Counted from the first letter of the stretch, positions 43,921 to 52,783 are shown. The stretch: DNA of 64,000 bases from DATKFM01 sp963851215 (GCA_963851215.1 CAWKOG010000020.1:434001-498000), one strand, 5' to 3'. Translations and numbers: made by a program. The notes: generated from the sequence alone by a model not told the origin.

Positions 43921-44288
43921 TCACCCGAGTGGGTCTCGACTGTCAGCGTGATATTGTTGTCCTGCACCCACAGAGCGCAGAGTTTTAGAGTGTGAAAGAT
44001 CTCCGGGTCCGAGTCTGCGTGAATGTGGACCACGATCTGGGTGTTTTCCCGCGTCGCAACGCCGAACTCCGCCTGAAACTGCGTTGACTTCGTGTAGTCG
44101 AGATAGTTGTCAATTTTTCGAATGAGCCGCTCTAGCGAACGTTTGTCAGCACCAAGAGGCGTCGCTATGATAATCAGCAGTCTGGCGCCGCCGCCTTTCA
44201 TTACGACGTTCACATCCAGCGAGTACACAAAGGGAATAGGGTGTCCGTCGTCATCGGCGAACAAATCGTCTTCATCGTCCGGCGCCAC
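43917..44288 (-). CDS. uncharacterised protein, possibly DUF6572-like, coupled to the bicupin
   Basis: 123 residues from the GTG at 44288, which has AGGGAGG 10 bases upstream; a TTG at 44378 would add 30 codons and overlap the upstream gene. The sequence has YSLDVNVVMKGGGARLLII, a central charged helix (DKRSLERLIRKIDNYLDY) and a C-terminal VVHIHADSDPEIFHTLKLC segment. The alternating strand/helix layout resembles DUF6572, but I am not certain. Soluble, acidic, without catalytic motif. Its stop overlaps the bicupin start. Confidence 0.6.
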   Translation of the reverse strand: MAPDDEDDLFADDDGHPIPFVYSLDVNVVMKGGGARLLIIIATPLGADKRSLERLIRKIDNYLDYTKSTQFQAEFGVATRENTQIVVHIHADSDPEIFHTLKLCALWVQDNNITLTVETHSGE

Positions 44289-44346
44289 TCTCCCCACTCC
44301 CTCCCTATCAAGCCCGGTCTGCCGCTGAAGCGCAATCGCCGGTGGC

Positions 44347-44785
44347 TCATTCTTGATCGGTAAGCAGCCAGAACTCAACCACTCCCGCCTGCCAGTTCAC
44401 GGCGAGAATGAAGTCTTCGAAGACGTGGAAGCTGTAACCCTGGCTGAGGAGATCGGCACCATCGACGCTGTTGATGTCGGCGGGACTGGCAGGCTGCAGG
44501 CGGGCGCGGAAGGTTTCGGCGTCCTCCATGCCGAAGCGGAAGGTGCCGGAGCCCCGGTTGCTGTCGAGGTTGTGCTCCTCGTCGATGTCCGATGAGGAGT
44601 CCGGCATGGCATCGCGGCAGCCAACCGCGGCCGAAGGCTCCGTCGGCGCGGGCCTCGGCGGCGGTGGCGTAGTGAGCGCTCATGTTGTCGTCGAACACCA
44701 CGAAGATCAGCAGCGCCGCTGTGGCAAGGATGGCCGCGAGTGCAATTGCGGCGATAAGACTGAAGCGAAGGAGAAAGCGGAACAT
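44347..44785 (-). CDS. membrane-anchored GWLP-motif hypothetical protein (frameshifted)
   Basis: About 145 residues after removing one base near 44606. N-terminal helix (LLRFSLIAAIALAAILATAALLIF), then ARADGAFGRGWLP, AMPDSSSDIDEEHNLDSNRG, DAETFRARLQ and SQGYSFHVFEDFILAVNW. I recall uncharacterised proteins sharing the GWLPxxxPxSAxDIxExHxLD pattern, usually as single-pass membrane proteins of unknown function. A decayed second copy lies at 39163-39328. It may be followed in one transcript by the bicupin pair. Confidence 0.6.
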
Positions 44786-44849
44786 GGACGGAGAGTGCGC
44801 GTGGATTGCGGCGGGAGCTTGATCGGAGTGACGAAGAATTCTTTGGTAG

Positions 44850-44886
44850 ACCCCTCCCCCTACCCCCTCCCGCAAGGGGAGGGGGA
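44850..44886. repeat. short GC-rich palindromic repeat
   Basis: CCCCTCCCCCTACCCCCTCC, GCAAGGGGAGGGGG: a hairpin related to 31328-31368, lying between two genes on the same strand. Confidence 0.65.
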
Positions 44887-44919
44887 CGGCTCTTTGCGCT
44901 GTGAAGAAGGAGAAACTCC

Positions 44920-45387
44920 TCAGCCGCTTAGCGGTGTCTTCAGCAGTTCGATGTCGCTGAGCCAGATCACCCCGGCGCCTTCCATCGCCAGGTTGAGCTT
45001 GATGAGATCGGGGCGCTGGCCGCGTTTCAGGTAGAACGGTGTTTCGCAGGAAGCCCAGCCGGTGGTGCCGCTGAGGGGCTGGTTCAGCCCGCGTGAGAAG
45101 TACTCGCCGCCGCCGGGCAGACGGCACCACATCTCGAGATAGGCCGGCTTGGCGACGTTCTCCGCCTTCATGCGCGCGCGATAGGCGAGCATGCATTGCT
45201 CCGCTCCGGGATCGGCGATCTCGTACAGCCGGATGGTCGACGGCCCGGCGGCTTCGATTCGCCAGGCGTCGCCGGCCCAGCGCGCCGCCGCATTGATCGG
45301 CAGGTCCGCGCTGCCGAAGCGGCGGAGAACTTCGGCCGGGCCGGCGGGCGCCGGCCGCTTGAACAACGCTGCAAGCTTTTGGAACAT
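44920..45387 (-). CDS. conserved hypothetical protein, lectin-like beta domain
   Basis: 155 residues with no signal peptide. The central and C-terminal parts (AYLEMWCRLPGGGEYFSRGL, GTTGWASCETPFYL, LIKLNLAMEGAGVIWLSDIEL) resemble the alternating strands of a carbohydrate-binding jelly roll, where phrases such as GAGVIWLDDIxL are common. I do not recognise the exact family. The start has an AAGGGGG site. No partner gene is evident. Confidence 0.6.
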   Translation of the reverse strand: MFQKLAALFKRPAPAGPAEVLRRFGSADLPINAAARWAGDAWRIEAAGPSTIRLYEIADPGAEQCMLAYRARMKAENVAKPAYLEMWCRLPGGGEYFSRGLNQPLSGTTGWASCETPFYLKRGQRPDLIKLNLAMEGAGVIWLSDIELLKTPLSG

Positions 45388-45552
45388 GGCTGCCCCCTTG
45401 TCGGGCAGGCCGAACGACCGCGATTCGATCGCCGGCCGGAACCTGTAGTTAGCGACCGCCGCCCGCGCCGATCAATGGGATTTTCTGCCGGCCGCCGCTG
45501 CCGCCAACAGGGCCGACAATTCTGGGAGGACGCTTAGGTTTGCAATTACGCG

Positions 45553-46014
45553 CTAGCCGCCCGTGGCACCTGCGGCCGCCGCCGGCGCGTTCTCCGCCGG
45601 CGCATCGTTGACCACGCGGCCGCCGCCGGCCTTGCGTTCGGCGATGCGGGCGTCCTTGAGGCGCTTGGCTTCGGCGGCGCTGAGGCTCCAGGCGATCAGG
45701 GTCTGCTTGAGGAAATCCTCTGGCTGATCCAGCAGCCAGGCCTGCAGCCTCTCATGCTCGTCGAAGGACAGTCCGGGGGCGCGGATGCGGCCGAGGCGCG
45801 CCAGCTCCGGCGGCTTGGCGCCTTTCCAAGAGAGCACGAACACCTCGCCGGTCTGCTCATGCTGGATCTCGATGACGGACATGTCGCCGAAGGTGCCGGC
45901 GGCGCGCTTGGCCGCGTCGCTCGCCAGCCGCTGCTCGCGCAGGCGGGCCATTTTCGCGGTCTCGCTTTCGACGACCTTGCGCGACGCCACTGTGTGCTGG
46001 GGCGCTTTGCTCAT
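45553..46014 (-). CDS. hypothetical protein
   Basis: 153 residues from the ATG at 46014 (GAGGATCAGG upstream); the longer frame to 46122 is unlikely. Composition is Ala/Arg/Glu-rich, with helices (SETAKMARLREQRLASDAAK), a short strand region (VIEIQHEQTGEVFVLSWKG), an LSFDEHERLQAWLLDQPEDF segment and an Ala/Gly tail. No motif is recognised. It is cytosolic by sequence. The next gene upstream starts 263 bases away on the same strand. Confidence 0.55.
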   Translation of the reverse strand: MSKAPQHTVASRKVVESETAKMARLREQRLASDAAKRAAGTFGDMSVIEIQHEQTGEVFVLSWKGAKPPELARLGRIRAPGLSFDEHERLQAWLLDQPEDFLKQTLIAWSLSAAEAKRLKDARIAERKAGGGRVVNDAPAENAPAAAAGATGG

Positions 46015-46079
46015 GATCCTGATCCTCGGCTGTTGTTGGCTGAACTGGACTGAAGACAGACGGTAGATGGCGCAGCCAA

Positions 46080-46277
46080 TCAATTGTCGGTGCGCAGGAT
46101 GTCTTCCTCGCGGACCACCCATTCATGGCCGCTCTTCAGGGATTTCAGCCGGTACTGGTTGCTCATGCCCGTCGGCGGCATGAGGCGGGTGACTTCGTAG
46201 GGGCCTGGCGGCGTCTGTGCGTTGAGGCCCGAGCGCGCCTCCACCACCTGGCCCAGCCGGTATTTATGATCTGTCAT
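46080..46277 (-). CDS. small conserved hypothetical protein
   Basis: 65 residues: YRLGQVVEARSGLNAQTPPG then YEVTRLMPPTGMSNQYRLKS and HEWVVREEDI. The pattern (short SH3-like barrel: G-Q-V-V..., P-Y-E-V-T-R-L-x-P, YR-K-S, E-x-x-V-x-E) is found in small uncharacterised alphaproteobacterial proteins. A GAGAGGAG site precedes the ATG. Confidence 0.65.
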   Translation of the reverse strand: MTDHKYRLGQVVEARSGLNAQTPPGPYEVTRLMPPTGMSNQYRLKSLKSGHEWVVREEDILRTDN

Positions 46278-46618
46278 CTATTCACTCCTCTCGTGGCCGC
46301 GCGGGCCGCCGTAACTGTGCCTCGTTCGGGCAAGACGCCGCCAAGCGGCGCTGCTGCCGCCAAGACATGCGTTGTGCATTCCAGGAAAAGCCATGACCCG
46401 CGATTGCGGTCTTTCAGGGGCAGCCGGCGCGGGTACGGGTGTTGCGCGGTCCGGTGTCAGGCGGGACGACTTCGAGGGTCCCACGCAAATTGAGACGCTG
46501 GCCGCGATCTCGCCAGGAGAGGACCATTTTGGCCCCTAAAAGTCAAACCGGCGCCCCCCGGCGCGGCGGGCGCGCCAACGGCATCCGCGCTGCCACCCGA
46601 GCGGCAAAAGCCGAGCGA

Positions 46619-47476
46619 TCAGAATGTGTAAGCGATGCTGAGATCGAAGGTGAACTGGGTCCGGCTCTGGGTAATCGGGCTGCGGGCGGCGTCACCGAGC
46701 AACCGCTCGACCGCGGCATCGGCGATGATCAGCCAGTTGTCGGTTATGAAGTAGATCGCCGTGACGCCGAAATTTGCGTTCTTGAAGCCGGGATCGGCCT
46801 TGAATGCCGGCAGGTTGGAGTTTGCCGCCTGACCGGGGCTGACGCTGAAATAGGAGTCCATATAATCCTGATCGGCGAGCGTCACCGACGGGCCCGCGAA
46901 GGCAATGAATTTCTCGCTGGCGCTGAGGGGCATGTACGCGCTGAGGTCGCCGATCCAGCCATCGTGACCGCCGATGCCGCGCCTGACGTCGAATGAGAGG
47001 ACGACCGGCAATATGAAAACCTGCCCGAATAGCTTTGCCTGCGGAGCCGGGTCGATGTCGCCCAGCCCTCGGATGCGCGGGTCGTCATTATCGTTGCGGC
47101 CCAGGTCGTAGGATACCGCGACGCCGGCACGGTAGGTATCGCCGCGCAACAGATTAACTCCCAGTCCCTCGCCGACCGAGAAGAACGCGATGTCGCGAAA
47201 GCGGATATCGATGATGCCGCCGGGCATCACCTCATAGCTGTCCGCGCCTTCATACTTTGGCATCACGGAGCCGGTCAGGCCCAAAGTAACACGCCATTCG
47301 GGCAGCGGTTCGTCGCCCAGCTTTACCAGGACCTCGCCGGCCGAATACTGCCAACTCGCCAGTGGCGAGGGAGTCTGCGCCTGGCTGATCCCCGGCATGA
47401 TGAAGAATGCAAACAGCAGGCAGATGCTGAAGACGACAAGGAGTCCCGGGCGGACTGCCGACGTACGCTTCGGCAT
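46619..47476 (-). CDS. MipA/OmpV family outer membrane protein
   Basis: 285 residues from the ATG at 47476. A signal peptide (LLVVFSICLLFAFFIMPGIS, cleaved near SQA) is followed by beta-strand-rich sequence typical of MipA/OmpV: WRVTLGLTGSVMPKYEGADSY, PGGIIDIRFRDIAFFS, GLGVNLL, YRAGVAVSYDLGRNDNDD, and a C-terminal aromatic end (FTFDLSIAYTF) as needed for beta-barrel assembly. In E. coli, MipA is linked to MltA and cell-wall machinery; many homologues behave as small porins. Confidence 0.83.
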   Translation of the reverse strand: MPKRTSAVRPGLLVVFSICLLFAFFIMPGISQAQTPSPLASWQYSAGEVLVKLGDEPLPEWRVTLGLTGSVMPKYEGADSYEVMPGGIIDIRFRDIAFFSVGEGLGVNLLRGDTYRAGVAVSYDLGRNDNDDPRIRGLGDIDPAPQAKLFGQVFILPVVLSFDVRRGIGGHDGWIGDLSAYMPLSASEKFIAFAGPSVTLADQDYMDSYFSVSPGQAANSNLPAFKADPGFKNANFGVTAIYFITDNWLIIADAAVERLLGDAARSPITQSRTQFTFDLSIAYTF

Positions 47477-47564
47477 CGCGCCCGGGACAATTACTCCTGT
47501 TGGAACGTCCAGACCCTGCATTGATACACGTGTTAAATCCGGGCCTGGACGGCCCGGCGTTAAG

Positions 47565-47783
47565 CTACTGCGTGGTACTCCCCGACGCGGGCGGCGTGGT
47601 CGCCGGCGGTGTGGGCTCAGCCGGCGCGGCGGGAGCCGGGACGGTCACGTCCACATCGACATCGCGCGTCACTGTACCATCGCCACTCAGCAGGAAATAG
47701 CCAATCAACAAAACGGCCACCACCAGCCCGCCGACGATGAAGGCCAGGCCCGTGGATGATCTTTCAAACTCAATATCAGCCAT
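47565..47783 (-). CDS. small single-pass membrane protein
   Basis: 72 residues: short N-terminus, one membrane helix (GLAFIVGGLVVAVLLIGYFL), then an acidic TVTRDVDVDVTV stretch and a Pro/Ala/Thr tail. No family recognised. The ATG has GAGG upstream. Confidence 0.5.
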   Translation of the reverse strand: MADIEFERSSTGLAFIVGGLVVAVLLIGYFLLSGDGTVTRDVDVDVTVPAPAAPAEPTPPATTPPASGSTTQ

Positions 47784-47968
47784 TGTTGCGCCTCATGTTT
47801 TCAAGCTTCAGGATCAAGGCCCCTGCGGGAGCCAGTGTCCTAATGAACGCGAGGCGCGGGCGGATGGTTCCGAGGGATCCTGCCCTGATAACGGAACCGC
47901 CGCCCGGGCAGGGTCGTGCCCGGCGGCCGTCCTGCTCGATTGACAGCACATGCTGCGGTGCGGGCGGC

Positions 47969-48247
47969 CTAATTTTCCTTCCGCCACTCCAGCAGTTCGC
48001 GCTCGTTTTCGGCCTGGTGGTGGACGGCCGGATCGGGGTCGTCAAGGCGGGCGAGCAGGTTGAGCTTGTAGTCAGCGGGATCCTGCGCCGGTTTCGGGGC
48101 AAACTTCGAAGCCGCCCAGAACGAGGCGAAGGCGCAGCCCAGCGCCGCCATGAGAAGCGGGCCATTGATGCCGTACATGGCGAGCAGGAGAACGCCCAGG
48201 AGCAATCCCATGGCGACAATCAGGCGGGCCGTCGTTGCGTTTTTCAT
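47969..48247 (-). CDS. small membrane protein, hypothetical
   Basis: 92 residues: two hydrophobic segments (LIVAMGLLLGVLLLAMYG and PLLMAALGCAFASFWAA) followed by a charged tail (LARLDDPDPAVHHQAENEREL). The ATG follows a GAAAGG site. No motif recognised. The next 270 bases to the hydrolase gene hold nothing recognisable. Confidence 0.5.
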   Translation of the reverse strand: MKNATTARLIVAMGLLLGVLLLAMYGINGPLLMAALGCAFASFWAASKFAPKPAQDPADYKLNLLARLDDPDPAVHHQAENERELLEWRKEN

Positions 48248-48518
48248 GTCTCGACCTTTCGACAGTGGGGGTGCCGGATTCAGGTCCTAGGTAACAAAAC
48301 GCAGAAGGAAACTCTTGTGGCACATACCGGGAGCCAATCAGGGCTATCCCGGGTCTGGAGGCGACCACGGCGCCGCCGGCCTTGCTGTGACAAAATACAC
48401 AATCCCACTGATAACAAAATTGCCTTCTTTTCCGCTGGCCGGATGGCCCGGGTGCCACGGCCCTGGAGGACGGTGCGAGGCCACGCTAAGCTGGCGGCAT
48501 CATTCGAGGAGCGCCGCC

Positions 48519-49052
48519 ATGACGGGCAAGACCGCGCTGCTGATCGTCGACCTGCAGGTCGCCATGTTCGAGTCCGAGAGCGACCCGCCGATCCACGACG
48601 CCCATGGGCTGCTGCAGCGGGCCGGCGACCTGATCGCCCGGGCGCGGGGAGCGGGCGTGCCGGTGATCTATGTGCGCCATGACGGCGGACCCGGCGATCC
48701 GCTGGAGGCCGGGCGGCCGGGCTGGGATATCCATCCCGTACTGGAGCCGGCGGCGGACGAGGTCATTGTCGAGAAACGGGCGCCGGACTCCTTCTTCGAG
48801 ACGGAGCTCGGCGAGTTGCTGGCCGAGCAGGGCATCGAGCGGCTGGTCATCGCCGGCGCCCAGACCGACTACTGCATCAACGCCACCTGCCGGCGCGCGG
48901 CGGCGCTGGGCTATGACACGCTGCTGGTGGCCGATACCCACAGCACCTGGGGCAGCGGCGGCAAGACGGCGGAGCAGATCATCGCCACATATAATGCGGA
49001 GCTCGGCGATCTGGGCGTCCGGCTGGCACCGAGCGGGACGGTGACATTCTGA
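48519..49052 (+). CDS. cysteine hydrolase (isochorismatase/nicotinamidase family)
   Basis: 177 residues with the complete triad: Asp11 (LLIVDLQ), Lys86 (VEKRAPDSFF) and Cys119 (GAQTDYCINATCRRA). The VIAGAQTDYC motif with a preceding cis-peptide is typical. The family cleaves ureides, nicotinamide or isochorismate; a choice is not possible here. The ATG at 48519 is preceded by GAGGAG; the longer frame upstream is not supported. Confidence 0.88.
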   Translation: MTGKTALLIVDLQVAMFESESDPPIHDAHGLLQRAGDLIARARGAGVPVIYVRHDGGPGDPLEAGRPGWDIHPVLEPAADEVIVEKRAPDSFFETELGELLAEQGIERLVIAGAQTDYCINATCRRAAALGYDTLLVADTHSTWGSGGKTAEQIIATYNAELGDLGVRLAPSGTVTF

Positions 49053-49101
49053 CGTGCTAGGTTCCGCGCCTGCGGATTCACGCACCAGGGAGGACCGACC
49101 G

Positions 49102-49851
49102 ATGCGTCTTGTCACGCTGACCTTGGCTGCCCTGCTCGCCGCCGCCCCGTTGACCCCGCGGCCAGCGGCAGCCGCGGACCTGGCGCTGGTGCTGCTCACC
49201 GACGTGTCCGGCAGCATCGACGATGTGGAGTACGCGATGGTGAAGGACGGCTATCGCGCCGCCTTCGCCGATCCCGAAGTGGTCGCCGCCATCACGGCCA
49301 ATGGCGGCGGTGTCGCCGTGACTTATGTGGAGTTCTCCGACGCCGCCAACTTCCGCATCGTGCGGGGATGGGCGCTGGTGACCGACAGGGCTTCAGCCCG
49401 TGCCTTCGGCGAAGCGGTCGCTGCGGCACCCCGCTCCAGCACCGGCAATACCGCGCTGGCGGCGAGCCTGCGCCAGGCGACCGACCTGCTGCAGCAGGCG
49501 GACTTCGGCGATGCGCGCAAGGTCATCGATGTGGCCAGCGACCATCCCCGGGACGGGGGCCGCTCAGGCCCGGTACGCGACCGCGCCGTTGAGGCCGGCA
49601 TCACCATCAATGCGCTGCCGATCCTCGAGAAATTTCAGTACAGTAGCTTCGATGGCCAGACCAACACGGCGTCCATCGAGAGGCGCGCTTCCGGCATGGC
49701 CGCGTTTTACCGGCAGTACGTCATCGGCGGGCCGGGCAGCTTCCTAATCGAAGCCAACGATTTTTCCGCCTTCGGCGAGGCGCTGAAGCGCAAGCTGCTG
49801 CGCGAACTGATCGCCGAAAACGACATGCAGGAGGCCGCGGCGCATCCATAG
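49102..49851 (+). CDS. DUF1194 family von Willebrand A-like secreted protein
   Basis: 249 residues. A signal peptide (RLVTLTLAALLAAAPLTP) is followed by VLLTDVSGSIDDVEY, a MIDAS-like DxSxS metal site of the vWA fold, then VAVTYVEFSDAAN, SSTGNTALAASL, VIDVASDHPRD and FLIEANDFSAFGEALKRKLLREL. This is the DUF1194 pattern. A periplasmic metal-dependent binding protein is likely; the partner is unknown. The ATG at 49102 has a GGGAGGA site. Confidence 0.85.
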   Translation: MRLVTLTLAALLAAAPLTPRPAAAADLALVLLTDVSGSIDDVEYAMVKDGYRAAFADPEVVAAITANGGGVAVTYVEFSDAANFRIVRGWALVTDRASARAFGEAVAAAPRSSTGNTALAASLRQATDLLQQADFGDARKVIDVASDHPRDGGRSGPVRDRAVEAGITINALPILEKFQYSSFDGQTNTASIERRASGMAAFYRQYVIGGPGSFLIEANDFSAFGEALKRKLLRELIAENDMQEAAAHP

Positions 49852-49933
49852 GCGCCACAGGATAGGGCCTTGCTATCGCCCCAATTCCTGGTCATTCACC
49901 TCTGCTCCGGCAACCTTCCATGGATTCCCAGCC

Positions 49934-51064
49934 TTGACCGAACATGCCCCCGTCGAGCTGACGATCGACCTGCAGGCCGTCGCCGATAATTACCGCCTGC
50001 TGGCCGCCAAGGTGTCGCCGGCGGAATGCGGGGCGGCGGTGAAGGCGGACGCTTATGGGTTGGGGATGGATCGGGTCGCCCCGGCCTTGGCGAAAGCCGG
50101 CTGCCGCACCTTCTTCGTGGCGACGCTGGATGAGGGCATCGCACTCCGAAAATTGCTGCCGGATCTGCGCATCTTCGTGCTGAACGGCCTGTCGCTCGCC
50201 GATCCCCGGGAATTCGGCGAGCGCAAGCTGCGGCCAGCGCTCTGCAGCCTGCGGGAGATCGAGCAGTGGGTCGAGCCCTACGCCAATGACGGCAAGCGCG
50301 CCAAGGATTCGCCCGTGCCGGCGCCGGCGCTGCATTTCGACACCGGCATCAGCCGGCTGGGCATCCCGCGCGACGAGACGCAGCGGCTGATGGCGGACCC
50401 CGCCTGGTTCGACGCGCTGAAGCCGGCGCTGTTGATGAGCCACCTCGCCTGCTCCGACGATTTGGCGTCGCCGATGAATGCCCGGCAGCTGCAGCGCTTC
50501 ACCGAGGTCTGCGGCCGGCTGGCGCTGCCGGTCAACACGCCGCGTTCGGTGGCGGCCTCCGGCGGCATATTCCTGGGCATGCCCTATCACCTGGAATTGG
50601 TGCGCGCGGGGGCCGCGCTCTATGGCTTGGCGCCGCTTAACAACCAGGCGAACCCGATGCGCCAAGTCATTCACCTGCAAGCGAAAATCCTGCAGGTGCG
50701 TCGCGTTGACGATGGCGACAGCGTTGGCTACGGTGCGACCCGCCGATTCGACGGGCCTGCCCGCCTGGCCACGATCGGCGTCGGCTATGCGGATGGGTAT
50801 ATGCGAAGCCTCAGCAATCGCGGCACCGTCCATATCGGCGGGACCGAAGCGCCCATTGTCGGGCGCGTCTCCATGGATCTGACTGTCATCGATGTGAGCG
50901 GACTGCCGGAGAGTGCCGTGCAGCCGGGTTCGGCCGTCGACCTGATCGGGCCGCAGCAGAGCTTGGACGAGCTGGGCGAGCGCGCGGGGACCATCGGCTA
51001 CGAAGTGCTGACCAGCCTCGGCCGGCGCTACCGGCGAACCTACATCGACGGCGGAGTGGCGTGA
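49934..51064 (+). CDS. alr: alanine racemase
   Basis: 376 residues with the PLP lysine Lys37 in AAVKADAYGLG, the TIM-barrel segments LHFDTGISRLGI and MSHLACSDD, and the catalytic Tyr segment SVGYGATRRF in the C-terminal domain. It makes D-alanine for peptidoglycan. The start is TTG 49934; an ATG at 49920 is out of frame by one base, so another indel could hide the true start. Its stop overlaps the mlaE start (GTGA). In related genomes alr follows dnaB directly. Confidence 0.93.
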   Translation: MTEHAPVELTIDLQAVADNYRLLAAKVSPAECGAAVKADAYGLGMDRVAPALAKAGCRTFFVATLDEGIALRKLLPDLRIFVLNGLSLADPREFGERKLRPALCSLREIEQWVEPYANDGKRAKDSPVPAPALHFDTGISRLGIPRDETQRLMADPAWFDALKPALLMSHLACSDDLASPMNARQLQRFTEVCGRLALPVNTPRSVAASGGIFLGMPYHLELVRAGAALYGLAPLNNQANPMRQVIHLQAKILQVRRVDDGDSVGYGATRRFDGPARLATIGVGYADGYMRSLSNRGTVHIGGTEAPIVGRVSMDLTVIDVSGLPESAVQPGSAVDLIGPQQSLDELGERAGTIGYEVLTSLGRRYRRTYIDGGVA

Positions 51065-51840
51065 CCGTCCCCGTGCTCCAGCCGCTGGGCCGGGCGTTCC
51101 TTGCCGGCCTCCAGACCATGGGACGGCTGACGCTGTTCACGGCGCGGGCCGTCTACTATGCCGTCCAGCCGCCCTATTATTGGCGGCTCTTGCTGCGGCA
51201 GATGGTGGAGATCGGCTACTACTCCCTGCCGGTGGTCGGGCTGACGGCGATCTTCACCGGCATGGTGCTGGCGCTGCAGAGCTATACCGGCTTCACCCGC
51301 TTCAATGCCGAGGCCGCGATCCCCAATGTGGTGGTTCTGTCGATGACCCGGGAGCTGGGACCGGTGCTCGCCGGCCTGATGGTGGCCGGCCGCATCGGCG
51401 CCGCCATCGCCGCGGAGATCGGCACCATGCGCGTCACCGAGCAGATCGACGCGCTGACCACGCTCTCCACCAATCCGCTCAAGTATCTGGTGGCGCCGCG
51501 GCTGGTGGCCGGCCTGCTGATGCTGCCGCTGCTGGTGGCGGTGGCCGACCTGATCGGCGTGTTCGGCGGCTACATCGTCAGCATCTACAAGCTGGGATTC
51601 AATCCCGCCACCTATATCAAGAACACGGTGGATTTCGTCGAGTTTCTCGACGTGGTGTCCGGTCTGGTGAAGGCGGCGGTCTATGGATTCCTGGTGACGC
51701 TGATGGGCTGCTACCACGGCTATCACTCCAAGGGCGGCGCCCAGGGGGTCGGTGCTGCGACCACGAATGCAGTGGTGTCGGCGTCGATCCTGATACTGAT
51801 CTTCAACTACATCATCACCGAACTGTTCTTTTCGCGATGA
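51061..51840 (+). CDS. mlaE: MlaE family lipid ABC transporter permease
   Basis: 259 residues with the MlaE/YrbE pattern: MVEIGYYSLPVVGLTAIFTGMVLALQS, the coupling motif ELGPVLAGLMVAGRIGAAIAAEIGTM, TEQIDAL, and C-terminal helices ending NAVVSASILILIFNYIITELFF. It is the inner-membrane permease for phospholipid or hydrophobic-compound transport between the membranes. It starts at a GTG overlapping the alr stop and ends at an ATGA overlap with mlaF. No mlaD or mlaC gene is in the window. Confidence 0.93.
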   Translation: MTVPVLQPLGRAFLAGLQTMGRLTLFTARAVYYAVQPPYYWRLLLRQMVEIGYYSLPVVGLTAIFTGMVLALQSYTGFTRFNAEAAIPNVVVLSMTRELGPVLAGLMVAGRIGAAIAAEIGTMRVTEQIDALTTLSTNPLKYLVAPRLVAGLLMLPLLVAVADLIGVFGGYIVSIYKLGFNPATYIKNTVDFVEFLDVVSGLVKAAVYGFLVTLMGCYHGYHSKGGAQGVGAATTNAVVSASILILIFNYIITELFFSR

Positions 51841-52607
51841 CGCCGAAAATCGAGATCCGCGATCTCTACAAATCCTTCGGGCCGAAGAAGGTGCTGCAGG
51901 GGTTGAACCTGGATGTGCAGCCGCGCGAGTCCGTGGTGGTCATCGGCGGCTCGGGCACCGGCAAGTCCGTGCTGCTGAAATGCGTGCTCGGCATCGTCAC
52001 GCCCGACAGCGGCAGCATCAAAATCGACGGCCAGGAAGTCACTGATATGAGCGGCGGCGACCGCGAGCAGGTGATGCGCAGGTTCGGCATGCTGTTCCAG
52101 GGCTCGGCGCTGTTCGACTCCCTGCTGGTGTGGGAGAACGTCGCCTTCGGCCCGATCGAGAGCCGCGGCATTGGCCGGCAGCAGGCCAAGGAGATCGCCC
52201 TGAAGAAACTGGGTGCGGTCGGGCTGGGGCCGGAAGTGGGCGAACTCAGGCCGTCCGAGCTCTCCGGCGGCATGCAGAAGCGGGTCGCCCTCGCCCGCGC
52301 CATCGCCACCGAGCCGGAGATCATCTTCTTCGACGAACCGACCACCGGCCTCGACCCCATCATGGGCGACGTGATCAACGAGCTGATCAAGAAATGCGTG
52401 GGCGAACTGGGCGCCACGGCGCTTTCCATCACCCACGACCTCGCCAGCGCCCGGCGCATCGGCCACCGCATCGCCATGCTGCATGAGGGCAAGATCATCT
52501 GGCACGGTCCGGTGCAGGATGTCGACCGCTCCGGCAATGCCTATGTCGACCAGTTCATCAACGGCCGCGCCGAAGGCCCCATCCGCATGCCCGTGCGGCC
52601 GTTGTGA
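51837..52607 (+). CDS. mlaF: MlaF family ABC transporter ATP-binding protein
   Basis: 256 residues. Walker A GGSGTGKSVLL, Q-loop MLFQGSALFDSL, signature LSGGMQKRVALARA, Walker B IIFFDEPTTGLDP and H-loop SITHDLAS. It energises MlaE, encoded just upstream with a 4-base overlap. The C-terminal NAYVDQFINGRAEGPI is family-typical. Confidence 0.94.
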   Translation: MTPKIEIRDLYKSFGPKKVLQGLNLDVQPRESVVVIGGSGTGKSVLLKCVLGIVTPDSGSIKIDGQEVTDMSGGDREQVMRRFGMLFQGSALFDSLLVWENVAFGPIESRGIGRQQAKEIALKKLGAVGLGPEVGELRPSELSGGMQKRVALARAIATEPEIIFFDEPTTGLDPIMGDVINELIKKCVGELGATALSITHDLASARRIGHRIAMLHEGKIIWHGPVQDVDRSGNAYVDQFINGRAEGPIRMPVRPL

Positions 52608-52650
52608 GCGCGAGTCGAGAAATGATGCACAGGGAAAAATTCCACACCTT

Positions 52651-52783
52651 GTCATCCCGGAAACCGCGCTTCAGCGCGGTTGTCCGGGACCCAAGAACAC
52701 TGAGCGGCGGTCAAGATAACTTGACGCGTTCCGTGTGCTTCGGTCCCGGGTTCCGGCGCTAACGCGCCGGCCCCGGGATGACA
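52651..52783. repeat. long inverted intergenic element
   Basis: GTCATCCCGG (52651-52660) returns inverted as CCCCGGGATGAC at the right end (52771-52782), with internal palindromes (ACCGCGCTTCAGCGCGGT and CCGGCGC...GCGCCGG) and GGGACC/GGTCCC blocks. It belongs to the same GTCATCC-type family as 15124-15207. It lies in the gap before radA. Confidence 0.65.
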
